56,047 bases of DNA. Origin: Acidimicrobiia bacterium. Lineage in GTDB: Bacteria; Acidobacteriota; Vicinamibacteria; Vicinamibacterales; UBA2999. The position numbers and the translations under genes are program-made. This document shows positions 18,011-26,651 of this stretch, piece by piece (position 1 is the stretch's first letter; each line of letters starts with the position of its first letter). Under the pieces are notes generated by a model, which had not been told where the DNA came from, did no database searches, and saw nothing but the letters and a program-made list of their open reading frames with translations. The DNA is taken from positions 1 to 56,047 of the forward strand of contig VFYY01000004.1 of NCBI GenBank assembly GCA_016871375.1. Direction: 5' to 3'.

Positions 18011-18403
18011 ATGAACACGAACGTGACGACCGGCTCGCTGTACACCTGGACGCAGGGCATCTACCTGCTGCACGCGTTCAGCATCCTGACGGGCATCCTC
18101 GGCGCCGCCACCGTGATCGGCGCGTTCCTCACCGGCTGGCCCTCGATCATCGCCGTGATCCTCAACTACGTGAAGCGCGCCGAGGCGCGGGGCACGTGGC
18201 TGGAGTCGCACTTCCGCTGGCAGATCCGCACCTTCTGGTACGGCCTGATGTGGGTCTGCCTGTGCGGGCTGTTCGTGCTGCTCACGCTCGGCCTCGGCAT
18301 CTTCGTCGTCTGGGTGCCGCTCGGGATCGTGACCGTCTGGTTCGTCTACCGGGTCATCCGCGGCTGGATGGCGCTGACGTCCGGGCGTCCGCTGTACGTG
18401 TAG
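18011..18403 (+). CDS. Small integral membrane protein (DUF4870-like)
   Basis: Hydrophobic segments YLLHAFSILTGILGAATVIGAFL, WYGLMWVCLCGLFVLLTLGLGIFVVWVPLGIVTVWFVYRVIRGW. Confidence 0.75.
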   Translation: MNTNVTTGSLYTWTQGIYLLHAFSILTGILGAATVIGAFLTGWPSIIAVILNYVKRAEARGTWLESHFRWQIRTFWYGLMWVCLCGLFVLLTLGLGIFVVWVPLGIVTVWFVYRVIRGWMALTSGRPLYV

Positions 18404-18424
18404 GGGCCGACCGCGGGGTCGGCC

Positions 18425-18976
18425 CTACCCCTGAGCGCCGCTGATCACCCGCAGGTACTCCCGCCAGGGGCCGACTTCCTCCGCGTACTGCTTCGCGATC
18501 ACGCGCGAGATCTGGACGAGGTGATCGAGGTCGTGGGCGACCCACGTGGCGAGGAGCTGCCGCAGCGTCACGACGCCGAGCGCCGGATGGCGGCCGCGGC
18601 GGTCGAGGGCCGCGTCAGTGACGTGCAGCGCGGCCAGCGCGCGAAGACTCTCGCGGCGCAGCGCCCCGAACTCGTCGAGGAGCTGCGGCAGCGTCTTTCC
18701 TTCCGACTCGCGGAACTGCGCGAAGCGATCGAAGGTCTCGAAGGCGCGCGCCTCGCCGTGCTCGAGAATGATGCGGGCGCGGGGCATCCAGTCCGTCCGC
18801 TCGCCGTGAATGAGGTGGCCGAGGACGTCGAACGGGCTCCAGGTGTCGCCGCCTTCGTGCGCCGACGTCCATCCGTCGGGCAGGCCGCGCAGCAGCGCGT
18901 CGAGCGTGGCGGGCGTCCGCGACAGGATGGCGACGGCCTCATCCAGCGCGAACGGCCGCCGCGTGCGATCCGTCAC
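18425..18976 (-). CDS. DinB family protein
   Basis: WSPFDVLGHLIHGERTDWMPRARIIL...LRQLLATWVAHDLDHLVQISRVIAKQY; GTGA overlap with the PQQ gene stop. Confidence 0.88.
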   Translation of the reverse strand: MTDRTRRPFALDEAVAILSRTPATLDALLRGLPDGWTSAHEGGDTWSPFDVLGHLIHGERTDWMPRARIILEHGEARAFETFDRFAQFRESEGKTLPQLLDEFGALRRESLRALAALHVTDAALDRRGRHPALGVVTLRQLLATWVAHDLDHLVQISRVIAKQYAEEVGPWREYLRVISGAQG

Positions 18977-20724
18977 GGCAGCGCGAACACGTAGATCGCG
19001 TTGTGGGCGGGCACCGGGTTGGGGATCGCCTTCGGCATCACCTCGAGCGGCCCCGAGGTCGCCGACTGCGCGTTGCCGGTGAAGATCATCACGTACTGCT
19101 TGCCGTTCACCGCGTAGGTGATCGTGCTGTTGACGATCATCCCGCCGACCACCGCCTCCCACAGCACCGTGCCGCTGTCGGCGTCGAGCGCGCGGAAGCG
19201 GCGGTTGAGGTCGCCGAAGAACACGAGGTCGCCCGCGGTGGCCAGCGCCGAGCCGTTCACCGGCTGCGGCTGCGAGTAGATGATCCGCATCTCGCCCGTG
19301 GACGCGTCGATCCGCGCCATGTTCATGAACCTGTTCGGGTCGGACCCGGGGCGCGGCACGCCGACGCGGCGTCCGTAGCCGGTCGGGCTGTCGTTCACCG
19401 ACTCCATCGACAGGCACTGGTCGTGGAACGGGACGTAGATGGCGTTCTTGCCCGGGTGATACGCGATCTGCCAGAGGCTCCGCGTGTTGTGGAAGCACTC
19501 GAGCACGGTCTCGCGGTCGCGCCGGAACATCTTCTCGGGGTTGGCGCCGGTCTTCCCCGTCTTGACGTCCACCACGCTGAAGTTGAACTCGGGCACGTCG
19601 AACGGAAACGGCCTGCCCCAGAGGAAGCGGCCGGTCTGCCGATCCAGCGCGAACATGCCGCCGGCCTCGGCGACCGTGATCACCACGTCCTGCGCGGTGC
19701 CGCGCGCGATGTCCGGGTTGATCCACTTGACGTGCTTCGGATCCGGGTTGACGCGCGTGCGGATCAGCAGGCGCTCCTGATTGTGGTCGGCGTCCCAGTC
19801 GTCGCCCGGCAGCTCCTGGAAGTACCACGCGAGCTTGCCGGTGGCGACGTCGAGCGCGAGCGTCGAGTTGCTGTACAGCTCGGTCGGCGACATCGGCGAG
19901 ATCTCGTCGTAGCGGCCGTGGCGCTTGAAGCGCGTGTACGGGTTCGGGTTCGCGACGCCCCAGTAGACGATCTTCCGCACGGGATCGTAGGAGCCGGGCA
20001 GGCCCCAGGGACACGCTGCGCGCTGCTCGACGGGAATCTGTCCCCACGTATCGCCGCCCGGCTCACCCGGCGCGGCCGTCGTGTAGAAGCGCCACACCTC
20101 CTTGCCGGTGCGCGCGTCGTGCGCGGCAAGGAAGGCGAAGTCGCGCCGCGACTGCTGGCAGGTGCGGTTGGAGATCACCTTGCCGTCGGCGACGAGCAGG
20201 CCGCCGGCGGTGATCTGGCCGTTGTCGATCTTCGTCTCCCAGCGCAGCCGGCCGGTGGCGGCGTCGAGGGCGACGAGGAAGCCGTCGGGCGCGCCGAAGT
20301 AGATCATGTCCTCGAAGATGCCGAGGTTCTTGGCGCGCGCGGCGGCGGCGGCGACGCCCTGCGGATATTCGCGGCGGTACTCCCAGATCAGATCGCCGTT
20401 GGTCGCGTCGAGCGCCTGCACGCGGCCACCAGGCGCCATCACGTACATGACGCCGCGGTAGACGATCGGCGTGGACTCCTGCACGCCCGGCGGCAGGCCG
20501 CGCGACCACGCCATGCGGAGCTGCGCGACGTTGCCCTGGTTGATCTGGCTCAGCGGGCTGTAGCGATGCTGATCCTGCGTCCGGCTGATGTGCAGCCAGT
20601 CGGCGGGATCCGGGTTGGTCAGCACCGCGTCGGTGGCGGGGACAAACGCGGGCCGCTGCGCGTGCGCGGGAACGATCAACGCGGCAGCAAGCGACCCGGC
20701 AATCAACAGCGCGTTCTTCTTCAT
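18973..20724 (-). CDS. PQQ-binding-like beta-propeller dehydrogenase (quinoprotein alcohol dehydrogenase family), secreted
   Basis: Signal peptide MKKNALLIAGSLAAALIVPAHA; propeller repeats ALDATNGDLIWEYR, ALDAATGRLRWETK, ALDVATGKLAWYFQ, ALDADSGTVLWEA; GDDWDADHNQE. Confidence 0.9.
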   Translation of the reverse strand: MKKNALLIAGSLAAALIVPAHAQRPAFVPATDAVLTNPDPADWLHISRTQDQHRYSPLSQINQGNVAQLRMAWSRGLPPGVQESTPIVYRGVMYVMAPGGRVQALDATNGDLIWEYRREYPQGVAAAAARAKNLGIFEDMIYFGAPDGFLVALDAATGRLRWETKIDNGQITAGGLLVADGKVISNRTCQQSRRDFAFLAAHDARTGKEVWRFYTTAAPGEPGGDTWGQIPVEQRAACPWGLPGSYDPVRKIVYWGVANPNPYTRFKRHGRYDEISPMSPTELYSNSTLALDVATGKLAWYFQELPGDDWDADHNQERLLIRTRVNPDPKHVKWINPDIARGTAQDVVITVAEAGGMFALDRQTGRFLWGRPFPFDVPEFNFSVVDVKTGKTGANPEKMFRRDRETVLECFHNTRSLWQIAYHPGKNAIYVPFHDQCLSMESVNDSPTGYGRRVGVPRPGSDPNRFMNMARIDASTGEMRIIYSQPQPVNGSALATAGDLVFFGDLNRRFRALDADSGTVLWEAVVGGMIVNSTITYAVNGKQYVMIFTGNAQSATSGPLEVMPKAIPNPVPAHNAIYVFALP

Positions 20725-20855
20725 GACTCCTACCTGCGCAGCGAGCCAGGCCGTCAGGCACGCCACCGACAGACCCTTGCACATGGAATGTCCCCCCGGC
20801 GTTCGCGATTGTATTCCGTCTCGTTTCTCCAGAGTAGGATGCCGCACACGGGCCC

Positions 20856-21908
20856 ATGAGCCACATCCTGTTCTTCGTCCACGGCGTCGGCAAGCACGCG
20901 ACCGACTGGGCGGAAGCCGCGGGCGGTCCCATCGAGGCGCTGAAGGCGGCGAGCCGGCAGTACGCGTACTTCGGCGATCGCCGCCTCGAAACCCGCGTGG
21001 AGATGGTGTCGATCCACTACGACCCGATCTTCACGCAGGTCATCGCCGACTGGCAGCAGAACGCCAACGCGGTCAATGACCTCGACGCCTCGGGACAGCT
21101 GCAGACGGCGCTCGGGTGGCTCGCCGACGCGACGGAGGAGCAGTTCTGGTGGAGCCACGTCGCCGACGTGGTGCTCTACAAGCTGTCGCTGCCCTACCGC
21201 CAGATGGTGCGGACCTACATCATCAACGAGCTGGCCACGCGCATCGAGGCCGAGTTCGACGCGAACGGCAGCGCGACGTGCTCGGTGCTGGCCCACAGCC
21301 TGGGCACCGCCGTCGCCCACGACTGCCTCCACTATCTCGGCACGACGAGGTGGGGCAACGTGGCCAACCCCTTCCACCCGCGCCACTGGCGGTTCCAGCA
21401 CGTCTTCATGCTGGCCAACACGTCGCGGCTGCTCGAATCCACCGACGCCGGCATGGCCCGCGCCTACACCTCCATCGTCCGGCCCGGACCAGCCGAGGAC
21501 CCGGCGTCGTATTGCGGCACGTACTGGAACTTCCGGCACGAGTACGACCCGGTGGCCATCCCGCGGCGCTTCGACGCCGTCGGCTGGAACGGCTACTCGC
21601 TCGAGGTCGTCTCGCACTACCACGACGTCAACATCCACGGGTTCAGCCACTACCTGGCGAACCCGAGAGTGCACGTGCCGATCCTGCGCAAGGTGGTCAG
21701 GCGCTCGGCGGTGACCGACGAGGAATTCCGCGACGCGATCCACCCCGACAACTTCCCGCAGTTCCGGATCGCGCAGGTGGACAAGGCGAGGGCGCACCTC
21801 GTGGCGCTGGCGCGAGAGACGGTGACCGTCGGCGAGGATCCGGATACGCGGGCGTTCGTGCGGATGCTCCTCAACGTCTACAAGCTCCTCCAGGAGTTCC
21901 GCCAGTGA
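20856..21908 (+). CDS. Lipase-like alpha/beta hydrolase domain protein
   Basis: HILFFVHGVGKH...VLAHSLGTAVAHDCLHYLG (GxSxG nucleophile elbow AHSLG). Confidence 0.7.
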   Translation: MSHILFFVHGVGKHATDWAEAAGGPIEALKAASRQYAYFGDRRLETRVEMVSIHYDPIFTQVIADWQQNANAVNDLDASGQLQTALGWLADATEEQFWWSHVADVVLYKLSLPYRQMVRTYIINELATRIEAEFDANGSATCSVLAHSLGTAVAHDCLHYLGTTRWGNVANPFHPRHWRFQHVFMLANTSRLLESTDAGMARAYTSIVRPGPAEDPASYCGTYWNFRHEYDPVAIPRRFDAVGWNGYSLEVVSHYHDVNIHGFSHYLANPRVHVPILRKVVRRSAVTDEEFRDAIHPDNFPQFRIAQVDKARAHLVALARETVTVGEDPDTRAFVRMLLNVYKLLQEFRQ

Positions 21909-22990
21909 CCCGCATGCGACACGTCGCGGCTGGAGCGTGGCTGCTCGTCCTCATCACGGCCCAGGCCGCATTCGCGCAGGTCAACGACGTCACCGCATGG
22001 AAAGCAGCACCCGCCCACGAGGCGTCGTACGAGAGCGTGCGGCGGCGCCACGCCGATCTCCTCGGCACCTGGAGCTACGGCCGCCTCTTCACCGAGCTCG
22101 CCAGCGAGCTCGACACGAGCACGGCCTGGCCCGCGGGGGACAGGACGCGCGCGAACCTCGTCACCGCGCTGCGCGAGATGGCCGCGCGGTTCGCCGGCGA
22201 AGACGCGAAGCTGGCTGCCGCGACCGACGAGGCGTCGAAGAACGCGATCGTGAACACCATTCTCGACACCCGCCCCACGGGCCTGTTCCAGCTCGTGGAC
22301 GAGACGTGGTTCAGCGGACGGCAGTTTGTCGTGACGGCGGAGGAGGTCGAGGCGCTGCCGGCCGCGCGCTTCCAGGACTTCATGCACCGCGTCACCGTGG
22401 CCGAGCGGCTGCTCCGCGAGATGGCGCGCCCCAACCGCGCCGCCGCCGTGGCCGCCATCGCCGCCGCCGCGGAGCGCTGGCGCCAGTACGTGTTCGACGG
22501 CCGATCGCAGTATCCGTGGGAGATGGCGCTCAACGGGCTCACCACCGCGGCGCGCAGCGACATCCAGAACCCGCCGCGCCGGCAGTGGGTCCTGCTGCAT
22601 CCCGAGGTCGGCGTGGAGATGGGCCGCGGCGGCGCCAACGGCGACTACGTGACCGGCAAGGAAAGCGCGCTCGTCCAGGCGCTCGGCCACGTCTGGTACC
22701 GCTGGCCCGCGTCGGCCGGCGAGGAGCTGCGCTGGTGGGGCGTCTCCGGATCCGTCTCGCTGCGCGAGGAGCAGCGTCCCGGCGTCGGCTTCACCGTGCA
22801 CTACGGCAAGGTGGTGAACGTCGGCGTGTTGTGGCGCGAGGTCGATCGCAACGGGCGCCGCGAGCGGCTGCCGTACGTCCACACCGGCGTGGATCTCTTC
22901 CGCCTCGCGCGCAAGCGCCTGCCCGACTGGCTGTCGAAGCGGCTCGCCGACGGCAGCGCGCAGGCAGCCGCCCTCCCGGCGTCACCCTGA
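21905..22990 (+). CDS. Secreted hypothetical protein (start GTG 21905 or ATG 21914)
   Basis: Signal peptide MRHVAAGAWLLVLITAQAAFAQ; overlaps the upstream stop (GTGA). Confidence 0.7.
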   Translation: MTRMRHVAAGAWLLVLITAQAAFAQVNDVTAWKAAPAHEASYESVRRRHADLLGTWSYGRLFTELASELDTSTAWPAGDRTRANLVTALREMAARFAGEDAKLAAATDEASKNAIVNTILDTRPTGLFQLVDETWFSGRQFVVTAEEVEALPAARFQDFMHRVTVAERLLREMARPNRAAAVAAIAAAAERWRQYVFDGRSQYPWEMALNGLTTAARSDIQNPPRRQWVLLHPEVGVEMGRGGANGDYVTGKESALVQALGHVWYRWPASAGEELRWWGVSGSVSLREEQRPGVGFTVHYGKVVNVGVLWREVDRNGRRERLPYVHTGVDLFRLARKRLPDWLSKRLADGSAQAAALPASP

Positions 22991-23023
22991 CAATCCGTTT
23001 TTCCCACCTGCTACCGTAGGGCG

Positions 23024-24286
23024 ATGCGCACGCGCGTCCACTACGCCTGGGTCATCGCCGGCGTCACCTTCGTCGTGCTGCTCGTGACGGCGGGCATCCG
23101 CGCCACGCCGGGCGTGCTGATGGTGTCGCTCGAGGCGGAGTTCGGGTGGACGCGGACGGTCGTCTCGGGGGCGGTGGCGATCAACATCGCGCTCTTCGGG
23201 CTGCTCGGCCCCTTCGCCGCGTCGGTGATGGACCGGTGGGGACTGCGCCGCGTCGTGCTCGGCGCGCTCGCCCTGCTCGGCATCTCGGTCGCGCTCACCA
23301 CGCGCATGCAGAACCAGTGGCAGCTCACGCTGCTGTGGGGCGTGCTGGTCGGCACGGGCACGGGCGTGACGTCGATGGTGCTGGCGGCCATCATCGCCAA
23401 CCGCTGGTTCGACGCGCGGCGCGGCCTCGTGCTGGGCGTGCTCTCCGCCGCCAACGCGACGGGACAGCTGATCTTCCTCCCGCTGCTCGCGCAGCTCGCC
23501 GCCGAGCGCGGCTGGCGCGCGGCGGCGCTCCTCGTCGCCGGCGCGGCGGCCGTGGTCTTCGTGGTCGTGCTGGTCTTCATGCGCGACCGGCCGGAAGACC
23601 TCGGGCTGCGGCGCTACGGTCGCCCGCACGACGCGCCGCCGGACACGGGACCGAGGCCGATGGCGCCGATGGCGGCGCTCGGCTTCGCGATGCGGTCGCG
23701 CGCGTTCTGGATCCTGGCGGGGACGTTCTTCGTCTGCGGCGCGAGCACCAACGGCCTCATCGGCACGCACCTCATCGCCGCCTGCCACGACTACGGCATC
23801 GCGGAGGTGCGCTCGGCGCAGCTGCTGGCGATGATGGGCATCTTCGACATCATCGGCACCACCGCCTCGGGCTGGCTGACCGACCGCTACTCGAGCCGTC
23901 ACCTGCTCTTCGGCTACTACACGCTGCGCGGGATCTCGCTGCTCTTCCTGCCGCTGACGCTGCAGAGCGGCGGCAGCCAGCTGGCGTGGTTCGCGGTGTT
24001 CTACGGTCTCGACTGGATCGCCACCGTGCCGCCGACCGTCCGGCTGACGAGCGAGGCGTTCGGCCGCGAGAACACCGGCGTGATCTACGGATGGATCGGG
24101 GCCAGCCACCAGCTCGGCGCCTCGATGGCGGCGATCGGCGCCGGCACCATCCGCCAGGTGACCGGCGACTACCAGACGGCGTTCTGGATCGCCGGCCTGC
24201 TCTGCGTCGCCGCCGGCACGTCGTTCCTCACCTTCGGCCGACGCACGTTCTCCAAGGCGCCGGCGGCCGCGCTCGCGACGGCCTGA
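23024..24286 (+). CDS. MFS transporter (oxalate/formate antiporter-like)
   Basis: 12-TM pattern, GVLMVSLEAEFGWTRTVVSGAVAIN, MDRWGLRRVVLGAL, ANRWFDARRGLVLGVLSAANATGQL, GWLTDRYSSRHLLFGYY. Confidence 0.93.
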   Translation: MRTRVHYAWVIAGVTFVVLLVTAGIRATPGVLMVSLEAEFGWTRTVVSGAVAINIALFGLLGPFAASVMDRWGLRRVVLGALALLGISVALTTRMQNQWQLTLLWGVLVGTGTGVTSMVLAAIIANRWFDARRGLVLGVLSAANATGQLIFLPLLAQLAAERGWRAAALLVAGAAAVVFVVVLVFMRDRPEDLGLRRYGRPHDAPPDTGPRPMAPMAALGFAMRSRAFWILAGTFFVCGASTNGLIGTHLIAACHDYGIAEVRSAQLLAMMGIFDIIGTTASGWLTDRYSSRHLLFGYYTLRGISLLFLPLTLQSGGSQLAWFAVFYGLDWIATVPPTVRLTSEAFGRENTGVIYGWIGASHQLGASMAAIGAGTIRQVTGDYQTAFWIAGLLCVAAGTSFLTFGRRTFSKAPAAALATA

Positions 24287-24346
24287 GCCCACTAAGAGCA
24301 CAAAGACGATCAGCCACAAAGGCCACTAAAGCTTTTTCACAAAGGT

Positions 24347-24516
24347 CACAAAGGACGACGTTCGACCGCGCCGCCGAAGGCGGCAGCGCGAACGTCGAGA
24401 GCGCGAGCACAAGCCGATCTGCCCGTCGAAGCGGCTTGTGCTCGCGCTCTCGACGTTCGCGCTCTCGGCCTGCTGCGCAGGCCGGCCGGTCGAACGTTGC
24501 CTTGGTGTCCTTTGTG
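24347..24516. repeat. Large branched inverted repeat between convergent genes
   Basis: Perfect 31-bp arms 24386-24416 / 24432-24462 with 15-nt loop; outer arms CACAAAGGACGACGTTCGACC (24347-24367) / GGTCGAACGTTGCCTTGGTGTCCTTTGTG (24488-24516). Confidence 0.92.
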
Positions 24517-24575
24517 TCGTGATCCGGGTGTAGACGGCTTTGTGGCAAAACCGTCTTCGTGTCCTTGGTGGGAAG

Positions 24576-26651
24576 TTACTCGACGAACGGCTCGATGCCC
24601 GCCGCCTCGAGCACCCGCCTGGCGGCAGGCGTCGTGAAGGACAGGAGCAGCTCGCTCGCGCCCACCTCGTCACGCGTGTTCGCGCACACGCCGCCGGTGA
24701 ACCCGATCCACGTCTGCAGCTCCTGCGGGATGCGGCCGACCAGCTGCACGCCCTTCACGCCCGTGATGCGCGACGCCACGACGACGACGTACTCGGCGCC
24801 GCCGTCGGCGACGACTTCGACGTTGTACTCGCCGGGCATCGGCTTCATCTTCGGCTTCATCTGGCGCGTGATGCCGAGGCGATCGACGAGGCTGACGAAG
24901 TAGCGGCCGCTGGCGCCGTCGCCGGGATAGGCGACCGATGTCGCGCCGAGCAAGGTCTTTGTGAACGCCGCGGTGGTGGAGATGTCGGGCCTGGGCGCGC
25001 CCTCGCGCATGCCCATGCCGATGCCGGCGCGGCCGATCACCGTACGCGTGGCCGCGACGACCTTCTCCTTCCTGATCAGCGCGTCGAGGTTCTCCGGGTT
25101 GAGCACGGCGACGTCGCACGGCTCGCCGGCTTCGATCGTCCGCTGCGTCTCGGGATTCACCGCGAAGCGGACGTTGACGCGGCGCCCGGTCGCGCGTTCG
25201 AACTGCGACGCGATGCCGGCCACCGCCACGCGCGGGCCGTTACCGCTGAGGAGCGTGAGGGCCGGCGTCTTCGCGGCCTCGAACTTCGTGCGCAGCGCCG
25301 CGCGGTCCACCGCCGCCCCGCGCATGTAGACGGCCGAGATCCGCCGCGTGTTGTCGATGTCCTCGAGCGGGTTGGCGTCGAGGACCAGGAAGTCGGCGCT
25401 CTTCCCTGCCGCCACGGTGCCGACCTCCGTGAGCTTCAGAAATTCCGCCGGGTTGCGCGTGGCCGCCGTGATCGCTTCCGCCGGCGTGAGCCCGGCCTCG
25501 ACCATGCTCGCCATCTCGATGTGCGAGCCGAAGCCGAAGTAGAACGCCCCGTTGGTCGCGCCCGCATCGTCGCCCAGCCCGAACCGGATGCCGGCGGCCT
25601 TCAGCGCCTGCACGCCACGCGGGACGATGCCGGCCTTCCAGCGGGCGGCGGCGTCGGCAGGCGCGGCCGGCCGTTCGAGCGCGGCGATCTCCTCGGCGGA
25701 GAACGTCTCGCGCAGCAGCGGATCGTCGATCCACGCGGGCCGCCGGCCGAAGATGTCGTTGCGCGTGCTCCAGAGCGTGAGGAAGACGAAGACGTTCGGG
25801 CGCCGGCGGAACAGCCCGATCAGCTCCTCGTCCATCGCCGTGCCGTCGCGCCACGGCGGGTGCACCAGTCCGTCGATGCCCGCCCGCATGATCCCCTTGA
25901 CGTCGTCCTGCGCGAAGGCGTGCGTGACCGCGACGAGGCCCTGCGCGTGCGCCTCGTCGATGGCCGCGGTGTAGATCTCCGGCGTGAGCTTCTTCACCGT
26001 GCCCTCGCGATCGTCCACCCAGATCTTCACGAACTGATCGATGTTGCGCGCCTCGAGCTCGCGGACGGCGGCGCGGGCCTCCTCCGGCGTCGTGACGCCG
26101 TAGGGCGCGTCGCGCAGCGGCGGCGCCGGCCCGCCGAGCGGCATCGCCAGGCCGCGGCCCGCGGTGAGGAACCGGGCGGTGTTCGGCAGGGGATTGGCTC
26201 TCAGCTCGTCGCGGAGCGCAAAGCCGGCTTCCCGCTCGGCGCCCATGCTCATCACGGTCGTCACGCCGTGATACGCGAAGCGCTGAAGGTGATCGATGAG
26301 GTTCTCGCGCGTGTAGTTCTCGGCCGTGAAGCTTGCGCCCTTGCGGTAGCCGAGATGCGCATGCGCGTCGACGATCGCCGGCATGACGGTCTTGCCCGTC
26401 AGGTCCACGCGCGCGGCCCCATCGGGCGCCGTGACCTCTCCCCTGCGGCCGACGCGCGTGAAGACGCCGTTCTCGACGAGGAACGCGGAGCCTTCGATCG
26501 GCGCCTGCTCGTCGCCGATGATGAGCCGCGCGCCTTCGAACAGCGTGGCGGTCGATCCGGGTGCGGGCTGCGGTTCAGAGGGCGCCTGCGAGCACGCGGC
26601 CGCCGCCATCGCCAGTACGCACGCGAGCGCGGCTACGGAACGGACAGCCAT
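24576..26651 (-). CDS. Lipoprotein-type metal-dependent amidohydrolase fused to C-terminal type-2 periplasmic-binding (ModA/SBP_bac_11-like) domain
   Basis: Amidohydrolase: VDAHAHLGY, VKIWVD, AVTHAFAQDDV, GLGDDAGA, GKSADFLVLDANPLEDI. C-terminal ~230 aa: VAVAGIASQFERATGRRVNVRFAV...CDVAVLNPENLDALIRKEKVV...RAGIGMGMREGA..DISTTAAFTKTLL...VGRIPQELQTWIGFTGGV. Signal LACVLAMAAAACSQ. Confidence 0.85.
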   Translation of the reverse strand: MAVRSVAALACVLAMAAAACSQAPSEPQPAPGSTATLFEGARLIIGDEQAPIEGSAFLVENGVFTRVGRRGEVTAPDGAARVDLTGKTVMPAIVDAHAHLGYRKGASFTAENYTRENLIDHLQRFAYHGVTTVMSMGAEREAGFALRDELRANPLPNTARFLTAGRGLAMPLGGPAPPLRDAPYGVTTPEEARAAVRELEARNIDQFVKIWVDDREGTVKKLTPEIYTAAIDEAHAQGLVAVTHAFAQDDVKGIMRAGIDGLVHPPWRDGTAMDEELIGLFRRRPNVFVFLTLWSTRNDIFGRRPAWIDDPLLRETFSAEEIAALERPAAPADAAARWKAGIVPRGVQALKAAGIRFGLGDDAGATNGAFYFGFGSHIEMASMVEAGLTPAEAITAATRNPAEFLKLTEVGTVAAGKSADFLVLDANPLEDIDNTRRISAVYMRGAAVDRAALRTKFEAAKTPALTLLSGNGPRVAVAGIASQFERATGRRVNVRFAVNPETQRTIEAGEPCDVAVLNPENLDALIRKEKVVAATRTVIGRAGIGMGMREGAPRPDISTTAAFTKTLLGATSVAYPGDGASGRYFVSLVDRLGITRQMKPKMKPMPGEYNVEVVADGGAEYVVVVASRITGVKGVQLVGRIPQELQTWIGFTGGVCANTRDEVGASELLLSFTTPAARRVLEAAGIEPFVE

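Noticed and set aside
22982-24319. 445-aa minus-strand ORF rich in R/E/H/Q
   Set aside because: Antisense to the MFS transporter, no motif.
23146-24522. Plus-strand ORF ending in ...AAEGGSANVESASTSRSARRSGLCSRSRRSRSRP...
   Set aside because: Alternative frame of the MFS gene running through the branched palindrome; the ANVESAS phrase is just translated repeat.
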